Assembly (NCBI GenBank): GCA_027559495.1
Contig: JAMXSV010000026.1
Coordinates: forward strand, 310,001-374,000
DNA from: Aurifilum marmelostoma
Lineage: Eukaryota > Ascomycota > Sordariomycetes > Diaporthales > Cryphonectriaceae
Length of the DNA stretch: 64,000 nt
Reading direction: 5' to 3'
The number at the start of each line of letters is the position of its first letter. Position 1 is the stretch's first letter. Below, in pieces: positions 36,401-47,920 of this stretch. The translations under genes were made by a program, and so were the position numbers. Below the pieces are notes generated by a model. The model searched no databases and had not been told where the DNA came from. It saw only the letters and a program-made list of their open reading frames with translations.

Positions 36401-36950
36401 GCGAACAAGGACACTGTGATTATGGGAGTCTGCTGATTCACATCCTGGTCCGAACAGCGTCGATTTGAGCGTCGCATCCGATGTGCACATAGTGGAGCCA
36501 CACTGGAATCCCATGGCTGAAGCCCAAGCAGTGGATCGCGTACATCGGATTGGGCAGACTAAGGAGGTGAAAGTGACGAGGTATTGCGTGAAGAACAGTA
36601 TTGAGGAGGTGAGTAGAACCTTTGGTCTCCTCTTCTGTTGACACCCTCCTACTCATTACTATTGACAACTCAAAGGGAAACATCTCATGATAAACGCCCT
36701 CTGGCAACACGTGCTCTATCTAACCAATTGGCTCTTAGTATATTCGATGGGTTCAACAGGATAAACTGAGGCTCATCAGTGAGTCTCTCTCGTCCTCGGA
36801 ACATAGCAAGGCTGAGAAGACAAGGGAGGAAGACAATCTCCTGGAGCAGCGATGGGAGGTGAGATTTGCCGACCCAGAGATAGTATTGTTCTAAAGTATG
36901 TGTACTGACACTGTAATTTATTATAGAAACTCCTCGAGTTCTTCAAGTAA
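33410..36950 (+). pseudogene. Rad5/HLTF-like SNF2 ATPase with RING finger, one in-frame TAG
   Basis: Chromatin or DNA-repair translocase of the SNF2 superfamily. Twelve exons can be joined without a frameshift: 33410..33481, 33534..34150, 34205..34315, 34421..34493, 34557..34689, 34775..34805 (31 bases), 34857..35035, 35118..36078, 36167..36364, 36458..36608, 36739..36858, 36927..36950, totalling 889 codons. The N-terminal module opens DVCFGLL. Walker A is DEMGLGKTLSTLALI (Lys297), the DEAH box is at 404-407, then WCLTGTPIQNSLDDFGSLLAF, a RING-like Cys set (CYLCA ... CRKHFVCETC ... CPVC), and helicase motifs V and VI (ATIGAVGEGVDLSVAS, AQAVDRVHRIGQTKEV). The reading frame is broken once, by TAG at 35678-35680 (codon 593) in VLRMICDHG-stop-ALLP, where relatives have Glu. 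Everything after it is conserved, so this is a very recent nonsense allele, an assembly error, or a site restored at the RNA level. The first exon and its 52-base intron are less certain. Confidence 0.85.
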
Positions 36951-37718
36951 TCAGCGGAGCAAGGGTCAGGTACTAGTTCACCGACGTATGACTGCACGGC
37001 TGATAAGCTGCAAGTCTCCAATGAATTACAGCTTTCCCACCGCCTTGGCTTGGAAAAGGCCTCGGGAGACTCCCCTGGTACTGTACGTACAGGTCGATAA
37101 AACTGCATCGATCCTGAGGGTTCAAGAGAATGAGACATTAGAAACGGCCTATATCCACTCTTTTCACCAACTAATCATTGTATGATTGGGGCCTGATTGA
37201 TTATTATGTAGTCATCAACCCTTCTGCTTCCTAAGGGGCTAGAAAGCATATCTATACTTAGTGATATGCTGTGCTTGTTGTCTGATTATATGTAAATTAG
37301 ACCTCAATCTTGCTCAGTTGAGGACTCTTCAACGTTGGCCAACAGTCTCACTCATGACGTGAAATGTAATTACACTTCGAAATCAGCCATTGTTCATGAC
37401 AATTGATCACCTACCGCGAGCACACTAAGACTTAGTGCCTGACAAGCTTCTCTCAACATCATATTGTGTGTTCGACTTAGCGGTATGTGCTGTTCAAACT
37501 GCGCCACCCCAGTTACATCAGGTTCGTGGCGGAGCATGCATGCTTGACACCCCGATACTCACATAAAGGATGCACTTTTTACCGTAAGACTCAGGTGCAG
37601 TGCCTGCCCGATGAGATTCATATTATATTGCTGTGTCCATTAAACTATCTCCGAGTCTTACTGTGGCGGCCCAACTCTCTCCTCTTTCCAACCGAAGGAC
37701 CACATCGGCATCACCAAA
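36951..37718. other. Intergenic between the SNF2 and NACHT genes
   Basis: AT-rich, about 770 bases, no gene seen; the right end is the NACHT gene promoter. Confidence 0.5.
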
Positions 37719-40700
37719 ATGGCGACTAATATCAACCCCTCGCAGCAAGCCTTCGAGAAGGCCAAAATCTCTTTCAAAATGAGTCTGAAACACAAAGAGT
37801 TGTTTGAAGACTTGTTGAAGACTCGCAGTATTGAGGCAGTCTATGAGGCGATTGAGAAGCTACAGGCAAGACAGGACTCTGAACGACGCATACGACGTCT
37901 CCACAAGATCAGCAAATTCCTCGACAAGCTTTCAGGCTACGCTGTTGCTATCGACACCTTTGTGCAGGTCAAACCAGAGATAATGGCTCTGGTCTGGGGA
38001 CCTATCCGTGTCTTGTTGAATATGACCGAGAATGTCACTAAATTCGCTGACGCTATCATCGCTGCCATGGAGCAGATCGGCGACGCGCTGCCTTATTTCG
38101 TGGACGTGTCCAAGATCTTTGGCAATAAGAAGATGTTGATAGATAAACTAGCGCTATTCTACGAGGATATCCTTGAGTTCTACACTGTGGTCTTTGGCTT
38201 CTTTAACACGTCAAGTAATGAGAAAAGAACCCGACCCCGCCCGCCCCCCCCCCCCTCACCCCGGGCATTTGGCCATGCTTACTGTACCTTGCTGACCGGC
38301 TTCAGGATCCAGAACGTTTTTTGATGCTATATGGCCAACACAGAAGGCCAAGATCGATGTTCTCGTCAGTCATATTGAGCAGCACACCACTTCCATGCGG
38401 AATGAGGTTACTTTCCAGCATATACGAGAGGAGCACGAAGCTCGGATTAAAGCTCTAGCACATTTCGATGAGTAGACAAGTAGACAGGAGACAGAGAAGT
38501 TCCAAACCCTGCAGGGTCGCGTTAGCCCTCAGACCTACGATGATCGACTGGACTGGTTGCTGAATCGCTCATCTGAAGGTTCGGCGAAGTGGCTCATGCG
38601 TGAAAATACTTTCTCGAACTGGTTGGACATGTCCAACTCGGCTGTGCGTCACCTGTGGTTCCGGGGTATACCAGGAGCAGGTAAGTCCATTATTAGCAGC
38701 CAACTCTAGGCAATTGGATGCCCTTTGTTCAACCTGAGGAACTTACCATGAGATCCAGGCAAAACGTATCTCTCGGCAGAAGCGGTCAAGGAGGCCAAGG
38801 CACGTTATCGAACGCTCTTCGTGTTTCCGAGCCATGCCCACCAGAACACCACTACAGCCAAATCGATTCTTCAGTCCCTCCTTTTCCAGTTAGCATTCGA
38901 TGCTCAGGATACACAGTCTGCTCTAGTGGCGTCTGACGAGCGAGACCTAGTCGGCAGCATGAAAAAGGTCTCGGAACTGTTCAAGACCATGCTGAAGAGC
39001 GCTGGACCTACGTACATCATACTAGATGGACTAGACGAGATGGAGGTATTTGAACGCAGAATACTCTTGCAAGAGCTCATTGCAATGGACGAATGTACCG
39101 AGACAAAAGTCCTCATCAGCAGTAGGCCGGAGGATGACATTGTCAATATTCTCGAGACCAAGGCCACAAGCATCCTTGTACACCAAAAAAATGCAGCTAG
39201 CATTCAGGGTTATGTGAACCAGAGAATTCAGGACTGGATGGACCGCGCAGACTTTATTCAACAGGCCGAGGAGCAGATCCGACGTCTGTTGGACCCCCTT
39301 GCTGCCAATGCGAACGGTAAATCTCCCTTCCACATCCTTTATTGATTTAGCTCCCCTGGAGACAGCCCATAGGAATTCATTTGGATTGACATGAACATCA
39401 TAGGCATGTTCCTCTATGCTCGCATTGTGTTGGATAACGCTGAGCTGCTCACCAATCCCGGAGAAATCAAACGCGAACTCACAGTGCTTCCTAAACACTT
39501 GGACGATGCGTAAGTCTGACCATTCAAGTCTCTTATGAATTTTAAGAGGAAATCTGACGTCTAGACACGCAGATATCAGCGAATCTTTACCCGAATCAAT
39601 GATCTCACGCCGGCTGTGCAACGGAAGGCAAGACTGATCTATGGCTGGATCGGAAACGCCCCCATCCTCATGACACAATACGAGATGGAGCAGGCCCTGG
39701 ACATTGCCTCGAACAATGAAAATGCAGCACCTTCAACCATGGGCAAGTTGAACTTTGTTCGCATATGTGGCGTAGCTGTTGAAGTTGTGGACGAAAGGCC
39801 ACGCTTTGTGCATTTCACTGTCAACGAGTAAGTAATTAATCAGAACTCAAGTTACAAGGATGTGACTCCGCCGATCTGGAATATGGACTTTCTCCAATAT
39901 ATTGGCTAACAAGACTGAAGGTATATTGTCGGAAGGCAGCTCAACGACTTTATGGGCAAGGCCGAAGCCAACTTCAGCCTTGCAAAATCCACGCTGTCGT
40001 ATCTCTGCTCTGGCATATTCAACGAAGGCCTGTCCGACGATGATCTTCAAATGAACATCCTTGATGGAAAATATCGACTTCACTGGTTTGCTTTCACCCA
40101 ATGGATAGCGCTCATTAAACCTTGTGTTGCCGAATCAAGGGATTTGTCGGCCTATCCGGAGCTGCGTGAGCTACTCCAGCGCCTAGCAATAGACCTACAA
40201 AACCCCCGTTTTGAAGGGAAGATCTGCCTTGAAAACAACAATATCTTCCAGAAAATGGAGCCGGACTGGCCAAAGATTGCCCACATGGTGTGCGGAGTCT
40301 CGCAGTTCCGCCTGGACGACAATCAGACTGATTGGGAGCACTCCAACCGTGAGTTCGTTGATTCACTGCAGAACCATCACCGCAAGACTGTCACTTGACG
40401 GGAAGGTTAACAGCTGCCAATTTTACAGTGGACGAGTGGGTTGACAAGGACCCTTCTATCATGTCACTCATGTGGGCGCGCATCTACCAGTGTATCGAGA
40501 AGCTGGTGTGCCACGAAAGCGAACACCGAAAACCCCTTTGCCACTGTGACTCTCTCAAGAGACACTATGGAACGATGCTCTTCAAGTGTCGATTCCCCAG
40601 CTGCGATCTCAGCCGGCAGGGATTCAGCACACGCGAGACCCGCGACTCCCACGTTAAGAACGAGAACCACGCGCGGCATTGGAAGTGTTCCGTGTCGGGC

Positions 40701-41984
40701 TGTGAGTTTGCCGTCATCGGATTCACCAGCAAGCGGGGTGCCGATGCTCATTGGCGGACGCGTCACCAAATATCCAAGCCGAGCTCACCGAATATACCTG
40801 GAGAAGGACACTCATTTGACGAGCTCCAGGTTCTCTTGTACCAGTTCACGAGAGCTGGAGACATCGACGGAATACAGCAACTGGAGCGTCGTATTTCGGC
40901 ACGCGACATTGGCAAGCCAAGCGATGCTGAGGTCGTAACCCCTGCGATAATTCTGGCAGCACAAATGGGATCGTCTCAGATGTTCAAAGCCCTAACCGAA
41001 TGGTGCGGCTTTGGCTTATATGAAATATTGCGGTTAAAACATGAAAAGGAGTTTTGCAAGGTCATAGTGAAGAGTGAGAACCGAGACTTCTTCCTCTGGT
41101 TCTTGAATGATGAATCCTCCACGCCACTTCTTCGTAGCGGTTGGGGAAGGCTGGCCAGCGAGGCCGTCACTACCGATTCGCCTGAATTGTACAAGATATG
41201 GGAGGATTTTCTTCTTCACACCGAGCGTGGGCTGGAAGTGGTTTATTCTACATCCATACGTGAGGCTTCATACTTGACGAGACCATCCGGTTCAGGCATT
41301 CTCTTCGCAGGGAGCACCCTCAGGGCAGCCAGCAAGAATGTCCTGTACGAGACTCGCCTCATCCAGACGTGGCATCGGCTGGTCAATGACATCCTAGGCG
41401 GTAAACCTTTAAACAGCACACTTCTGGGTAGTGCGCTGAATGACATGTTGTCCTACTTCAGATATTCCGTTACTCTAGTCACAGAACTGGTTCGCCTTGG
41501 AGCGTGGATTGACTATCCGAGGGGGCTGGGCTCCAACAACGCCAACAGTGCCAGCTCAAACGGCCCTCAGCAGCCAACACCAGCACAACCAAAAATGAGC
41601 AGAAGCTGGAAGGATAGGACGGCACTGCACTATGCAACGATGAGAACATCGATGCAGGATGCGCAAATTGTGCGATTTCTGCTTGAGCATGGGGCCGATC
41701 CGGAGTATGGCTGTGAGGGCAGGACACCAGCGATGGAGCCGGGGGCGAGGTCGTTGCAGAAGTGGATTGGTGAGACGTGGGAGGAGCTCGTGCAGAGGAC
41801 GGAAGGGGCGAGGATAGAAAAAGAGCGACGATGGGAAGAAGCCCACAGAGAGGCTCACGGCGACGGTGACGAAGAAAAGAGGAAGAAGGACGTCGAGGGA
41901 GAACGAGAGACATCAGAAGAGGCCCAAGGGAGAACAAAAAGAAGAAAGGTCGATCATAACAATGATGGTGATGTAAAGCTGTGA
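37719..41984 (+). pseudogene. NACHT-type STAND (NLR-like) protein with C2H2-like fingers and ankyrin-like tail, one in-frame TAG
   Basis: Fungal NLR-like ATPase. Seven exons (37719..38214, 38306..38680, 38759..39316, 39404..39509, 39573..39827, 39921..40348, 40429..41984) join in one frame of 1257 codons. Residues 1-220 are an alpha-helical N-terminal domain like that of many fungal STAND proteins (DUF7708-like: AFEKAKISFKMSLKHKELFE, MALVWGPIRVLLNMT, YEDILEFYTVVF). The P-loop is WFRGIPGAGKT (Lys292) and the Walker B is YIILDGLDEME, followed by VLISSRPEDDI. A winged-helix-like stretch (YQRIFTRINDLTP, ARLIYGWIGNAP) and VEVVDERPRFVHFTVNEY follow. Two C2H2-like fingers start at CRFPSCD and CSVSGCE. 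Near the C-terminus RTALHYATMRT and IVRFLLEHGADPEYG form a degenerate ankyrin unit, then a charged tail with KRRKV. One TAG at 38473-38475 (codon 222) interrupts an otherwise open frame, just before the NACHT domain. Confidence 0.85.
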
Positions 41985-43453
41985 AGAAATAGGAATCTCA
42001 GTGCTGGATGAGAAACGTAATCCGTCAAATCATTGGCAACGTTGGCATGACGAGGCACTTGCTACGACTAGGTAAACAAGGCACAGGAACATCAGCTCTT
42101 TACTTCGAATTCTTCCAGATCCAAAGGAAGTGCCGGCACTATTTCGGCCCCCATAGGAGACAGTTGCGTGATTCGGTCACAGAGACCAATCTTGAGACGC
42201 TGGATGAGGATAACCTGAAGCACAAACTACAGAGAGGGCTCTCCACCAAAACTGCTTAATAAACATTCGCTAGCCTTGATGTAATCACAGCCTGTACCTA
42301 TACATGCCCTCACAAATCTGCTACGTCTAAACCATAAAGACAAAGAACAAAAAAAAATAGATCGATAGAAGCTTTAAGGAAGGATTTGCCCCAAAGCCTT
42401 GTTTAGACTTTGTCGAGAACATGGCATGACTAAACCTCGGACTCCTTCGGCATGTTGCTACAGTACCCCCCAAGAGTGGTGCGCGTCTCAGCAATTAGTA
42501 CAGTTTATCGCCTCAAGACACTTACCTGATGCGGTTTTCTCGGGGGGGGGGGGAAGAGGTTCATCCGCACGGTAGGAAGACCCATTTTACCTTTTCAAGG
42601 AAGCAAAAGAGAGAGAAGCGAAGAGTGAGAGAATAACGAAATAGATTTTTTTAACAAAAAAAGGAGAAGAAAACAAGAGTGTCATGTTCGTCGAAGTCGC
42701 AGCATGGGTCTACCATGAGAGCAATGCGTAATCCATGGTTAGGTATATGCAGCCAAGATAATGCTACAGCCGTAAGTACTACACTTTTTCCTTCCGGAGC
42801 CGCTGCGGGTGCTCCACATGCACAGCGTCTTTGGCGGCTCCATAAGCACCCCGCCCTGCTACGATTCATTGCTAAACATCATTCTTTCTTATACATGTGC
42901 TCATCATCAACAACTTCGACTCATCCTCACCTTTTAAGAGGGCGCACGCAGGATTTGAGGGCAAGCAGTAGCTCTTATCACACAGCAAGGCTGGAAGTGC
43001 TCGGCCAAGTCACCCGTCGATAGGAAGAGAGGCGTCATAGGTTTTTGGGGTAATTTACGTGCACACCACGGCACTGTGGTCCCACCATCCCCGGCCCACG
43101 GAGTAGGCCGTACCCGATCGTGGAGACAGCCTGAAGATTTCAGCCTCTAGCGCCTCGATCAACGGTTCACCGGAGCCCCTCTGCTCTTCTCCGCTAGCCT
43201 TTCACCGCTCGCCGGGTATCCACGTTTCAGTCATCCGACCGTCGTCACCTCTACTGTTTCTTTCTTGGCCCTGCGGGCCTTCTCTGCTGTGTTTCCTGAT
43301 TTGTCTTTTTTATTACCTCCTTGTTTTTTTCTTTCTTCTGGTCCTTCACCACTTCTCCAGATAAGGTCCATCTATCGTATAGGACGGGTCTCCTCTTTTC
43401 TTCGTTTGTCTTTCTCTTTTCGAAAGGCCCTTGCCGACGAACAGCACCCGACC
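41985..43453. other. Intergenic spacer
   Basis: No gene seen. It contains a G-run at about 42541-42553 and CT-rich leader sequence (43250-43450) of the next gene; a frame at 42008-42259 lacks any motif. Confidence 0.45.
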
Positions 43454-45207
43454 ATGGCCACCTACAACGAACGAACGCAGGACTGGATCATGGATCTCGA
43501 GGATCTCGATATGCTCGAGGATCCCGGGAGTCCAGCCACAATTCGCCCAGCCGAGATCGAATTGCCACGCTGGTCCACCGAGATCACGCCAGCCGGGCCA
43601 ACACCAGGTGCAGCACGACCCGCCACGGCAGCCACACAGCGGCCATCGTCGACCAGCTCGCAACCGCTACCGGGCGCGGCGGCGCACCTGAACTTTGTGA
43701 GAACGCGCAGCGGCGGCTTCAGGCCCTCGCCCGAGACCAGGCTTCGTAACAACCTCCTGGGCGCCGTAGGCTTTCTCGAGCTGGCCAACGCGGGTGATTT
43801 TGCCGCCAATGTGTGGAACGAGACGCCCGTGCCCAAGTACGCTCTTGTGCTGATGGCACTGGGTGGAATCGCGGCACTGTGCATGATCTACTTCAGCGTG
43901 CGTGACGGGCTGCTGAGCTGGGCTAACCTGCGTGCCCTGCGCGAGGAGCGGCGGTACCTGCAGGGCCAGCGCGAGCTGTACCTGCGCGATGCCAACATGC
44001 TACGCACCATCGATTGCTTCCTCGACATGAACACGCGCGAGATCGGCACCGAGCTCGTCGACCGCATCGGCATGGACACTCTGCTGGGATTCAGTTCCCT
44101 GGTCGTCGGCGTCGGCACATTCCTGGCCATGGACGGGGACCGCCATCCTGTTCTCTTCCGTGCAAGCAACCTGCTCACTGGGTACGTGGGCAATGCGCCC
44201 TGTGTCCTGTTCGGTCTGGTCAACATCTCATGGTCGAGCTGGGTCTGGGCGCGGTCGAAGAAACAGCAGGCTGCCGCGCTGAGATACGTCAAGAGGACCA
44301 CGAGAATAGGCCAGATGTTGAGGAATCGGACCTCGAGCATTCAGATGCATGCCGCCCTGTAAGTAATAGTAGTGTCGGCAGTCACCTCCCTTCTTCTTTC
44401 TCGCCTCCCCTTGCCCATTTCGGCTTTTACTTAAACAGCAACAGACATGGAATCTCGGGTATCGTCGCAGGTGCGGCGGCTATGGTTACCGCGACGATGT
44501 GGTGGGGCTATGTTGTCCTCCTCCCCTGCGTCATCACATCGGGCATGGTCAACATCTTCTGGCGGCGGCGCGTGGGCTACGAGCGACCCCTGGTAGCCCA
44601 TGAGATCACGTCCATCGACCAGGACATCGTCTTCGAGGCCCTGCGCTACGCCGATAACTGTTGTCAACGCATCTGGAAGGGCCAGGCGCAGGGCAAAGAC
44701 GTCTTCACCACGCTGGTCCCAGAAAACGACTCTTTCATGTGCGCACTAGACTTCATCCAGAAGAACAACCTCTTTGAAGACCTCTGCCTGCGTCTCCTCA
44801 AGGACCCCGAGACCTCCCGCAGGCTTCAGCAGACATCAGCCTCTTCTCCGTCCTCCTCCATCGTCAACTTTGCCGCCGCAGAGGCGCCAGCCATCGATTG
44901 GCACCAGCTGGCCGCTGTTGAGGACGAAGCCTGGAGGCAGCACATTCTCAAGGTCTCCAGAGAATTGATCAACGACAAGGCGCTGCTATCGATTGCTTAC
45001 CAGCAACGCCACCTGCTCGAGGTGCTCGGCTGTTACATGTGTCGAGGCGCAGAATTTGGCAGGCGGGCCCAGGACAAGAAGGCAGCTAAGAGATGCTCCA
45101 CAGAGCCTCGTCAGAACGCACATAGCTACGCTGGCAGGCACGGCGACGATTGGCTCTTTGGCGGCTTCTCTCTCAGGAAGTCCATTCTGGGCATGTTCCA
45201 GCGATGA
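43454..45207 (+). CDS. Multi-pass integral membrane protein, unknown family
   Basis: I do not recognise a named family. Two exons (43454..44358 and 44439..45207) give 557 residues. The N-terminal 120 residues are hydrophilic with acidic (DLEDLDMLEDPG) and Thr/Pro/Ala-rich stretches. Hydrophobic segments lie at about 137-158 (KYALVLMALGGIAALCMIYF), at about 217-240 (DTLLGFSSLVVGVGTFLAM), at about 258-280 (VGNAPCVLFGLVNISWSSW) and a double-length one after the intron (ISGIVAGAAAMVTATMWWGY, then VVLLPCVITSGMVNIF). Between the first two is a basic, coiled-coil-prone loop (ALREERRYLQGQRELYLRD). The C-terminal 230 residues are soluble and helical. The acceptor may also be six bases downstream (NAGNNNNAG type), a two-residue difference. 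The ATG fits the A at -3 context (ACCATGG). Confidence 0.8.
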
Positions 45208-46247
45208 GAGGTAGATGCTTGTGATGTGTATATACAGCAGCTACTGTGTACATGACCAACGGCTCCGTCTGCGGGACAAGACACATTTGAGCCGCTGACC
45301 AAGCATGGAGTTCGATTCGGTGCCCATGCAGCACAGGTATAATTAGTAATTCTTCAACACGATACGGGGCTTTATCATTCACATACCGATCGAGATAGCA
45401 TCAGGAAGCTTTCTTGTGCCTGAGATTCCGTGACACTCTCGTATCATGACAACCCAATAAATTAAGGTCCCATCTCACATAAATGTATCAAATAAATCAA
45501 TACCACTTTCCTAGACGTTCTGAATATGCCATCACTAAGTGCAGCAAGAAAGGGTAGGACGATGATTGATGAGAAGTCGTCGAGAGCTAGCTGTCTCCGT
45601 GCGACCCTCAGGAGGTATCTACTTGGCACTAAGGACTCAGTTGACTGCTCCTACCCCCAAAAGTTCCCAAAATATCAGGAAGGAACCGTCGTATTGGTGC
45701 TCGACCAAGAAACTAAGGTGTTTGCTCTATCCTAATATCCATTGGGATTGGCCTCCGATTATTGCATAACCATTTCAGTTATATGTCTTAATCGGGTTTA
45801 ACGATGCTGCATTGTTACAACTGGCTTATCAGTTCTGATAAGGTGGCCTTTCCCGAACAACCACAATTAAACATGCAGCTGTCCTCTTGCATGCTTCATC
45901 AACTTCCTCTCTCACCAAAAGGACATAGGCAACACGGCCCGGCGGGAAGAAAAAACCAAGCCAGTCTCTCTTTCTCTATTACCCTTCAATCTCTTTCCAT
46001 TTCGACTTTTTTGTAATCCCCAAAAGCCAGTACCGGCCCGAGCGCATCGGAACATTACGCCCAGCCGCCGAGAACCTCTCCAATCTCTTGTCTCGACAAC
46101 GAAAGAGACCAGCAATCAACAAACCAACCCTCCTGCCTCAGGTCGTGAATAACCACCGTCTCCTCCCACCGTCTCCTCCCACCATCTCCTCCCACCGTCT
46201 CCTCCCCATCCGGCGCAAAGGGCATCGCCGCCCCACCCACCATCAAG
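45208..46247. other. Intergenic spacer with SEC72 leader
   Basis: No gene seen. The right end is CT-rich and contains the 13-base tandem repeat listed separately. Confidence 0.5.
46153..46204 (+). repeat. Tandem repeat, 13-base unit x 4, in the SEC72 leader
   Basis: Four copies of CCACCGTCTCCTC (the third with A for G) stand about 45 bases upstream of the SEC72 ATG, in the probable 5' UTR. This is a CT-rich leader with likely length variation. Confidence 0.75.
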
Positions 46248-46850
46248 ATGGCCAGCGACCAGGACACCTTCATCTACCTCCCCTTGTCCATGAACCCGCA
46301 GTCCAAAGCAATCACCTCGGCCTCCACCTCCCGCAGCCTGGCCACCGAGCTCGAGGCCCTCAACAACCTCCACCGCTCCCTCCTCGGCACCCTCGAGCAC
46401 CCCCACGTCGTGCCTCCGCCCCCGGTCCCCGTGAACCCCAAGCGCAGCGCCCAGATCAAGAAGCTCCGCGAGACGGGCAACGACACCTTCAAGAACCAAA
46501 AGTACACCGAGGCCATCAGCTACTACACGCTGGGCCTCAAGATGGCCCTGACCAGGCCCGCCTGGGAGCCCAACGGCCTCGTGCGCGACGAGGCCGCCAT
46601 GCTGTTTGCGAACCGCGCCCAGGCCCACATGGAGCTGCGGGACTGGGTGCGGGGCAGCGCCGACGCCGAGTGCAGCGTCGAGGCCAAGAAGGTCGGGAAC
46701 CCAAAGGCCTGGTACAGGCGGGGCCGGTGCCTGTTCGAGATGGGCCGCTATGAGGAGGCAAAGGAGTGGGTGGGCAAGGGCCTAGAGATGGAGGGCGAGG
46801 ATCTGGAGCTGATCAAGCTGCTCAAGGAGATCGAGGCCAAGCTCCCATAG
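46248..46850 (+). CDS. SEC72: Sec72-like TPR subunit of the ER Sec62/63 translocon
   Basis: Accessory subunit for post-translational protein import into the endoplasmic reticulum. It is a single exon of 200 residues, close to the family length. The N-terminal part (DQDTFIYLPLSMNPQSKAIT, then SLATELEALNNLHRSLLGTL) is the Sec63/Sec71-binding segment seen in filamentous-fungal Sec72. A Pro-rich link (PPPPVPVNPKRSAQIKKLRE) leads into three TPR units: NDTFKNQKYTEAISYYTLGL, AAMLFANRAQAHMELRDWV and AWYRRGRCLFEMGRYEEAKE. The TPR groove in yeast Sec72 binds Hsp70 C-termini. The start is fixed by the AAGATGG context, and the 5' UTR is CT-rich. Confidence 0.88.
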   Translation: MASDQDTFIYLPLSMNPQSKAITSASTSRSLATELEALNNLHRSLLGTLEHPHVVPPPPVPVNPKRSAQIKKLRETGNDTFKNQKYTEAISYYTLGLKMALTRPAWEPNGLVRDEAAMLFANRAQAHMELRDWVRGSADAECSVEAKKVGNPKAWYRRGRCLFEMGRYEEAKEWVGKGLEMEGEDLELIKLLKEIEAKLP

Positions 46851-47920
46851 TGAATGCGGTGACGGGAGGGAAGGTGATCTGCAATGGCAGGCTTGGTTGG
46901 GGATGGGACGTTTCACCTCCATCTCTGCCTGGCTGTATTTACCTATAAAAGAGGGCCTCGATGTCTGAAGGTTTGGGCTGGGTTTGGGCTATAGGCGTTG
47001 GGCGGGCGTTGGGAATCAATACATTTTGACACGTACGTATCGGCTTCCGTGCTCCCTTCTACTCTCGGGCCACACGCACGCACACACACGCATGGGAAGT
47101 CTGGCAATGGCGGCGCTGTCGGTCACCGAAGCGATAGTGACTAATAGAGCATCCTTTGTATAACGCATCAGGTCTCATCACACTGAATGCTACTCAAATC
47201 TATATAGATACCTCTCTTTGGTGCCTTGTCGCAATATGAAGACAGACCAGTACCGACCGATTGGCTGCTGGCTGGCTGGCCCAAAGGGACAACATGGGGA
47301 GCAGAACAAAGCAATAAACACATGCTCATGTCGACAAATTTTGCCAGCCCCGAAAACTAGATGTGACTTTCATTGTAACGCAGCTCATCTGAAAAATCTT
47401 GTCTGTCCCCTTGTTGGACGGGTATAAACATATTTTCTCTCTCGCGCGCGTCAACTTGAGGCATGTTCCGCCTCGGGCAGGTTCCCTTTCCTGAAAAGCA
47501 CAGCAAACAAAACATAATGAACAACTGCAATGCTGAATTCCCCCTGACCTGTTGTCCCATGCCAATGAAAACAAAATAGTCTTTGAAGCATGGTCTTGTC
47601 CGCTTTCGTAATGACCAAAATTACTTGGGACTCATGAGTCTTCTCTGTGTCCTTCGCCTCCGCTCCATCTTCGCAATGATGTTGGCCGTAATCGTGACAT
47701 CTGCACCGGTCGCCGCCACGCCGTGGGCTGGATGCTTCTTGAGGACGGTCAAGAATTAGGGGTCTCCTGACTCCCATCTCCGTCCTTCTCCTTTCGTGTC
47801 GTTGGCCCGGAACTCAACTGATTTGTTCCTTCGGGGGCAGCTCTGCCGGGGAAGCCGTTGGCATTGTCATTGTCGTTCTAAAGTTGCAAACACGAGTGTT
47901 CTCGTCCAAGGAATGCTGAA
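46851..47920. other. Intergenic between convergent genes
   Basis: 3' flanks of SEC72 (plus) and of the small minus-strand gene. A (CA)n-type run lies at about 47076-47090; no gene seen. Confidence 0.5.
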
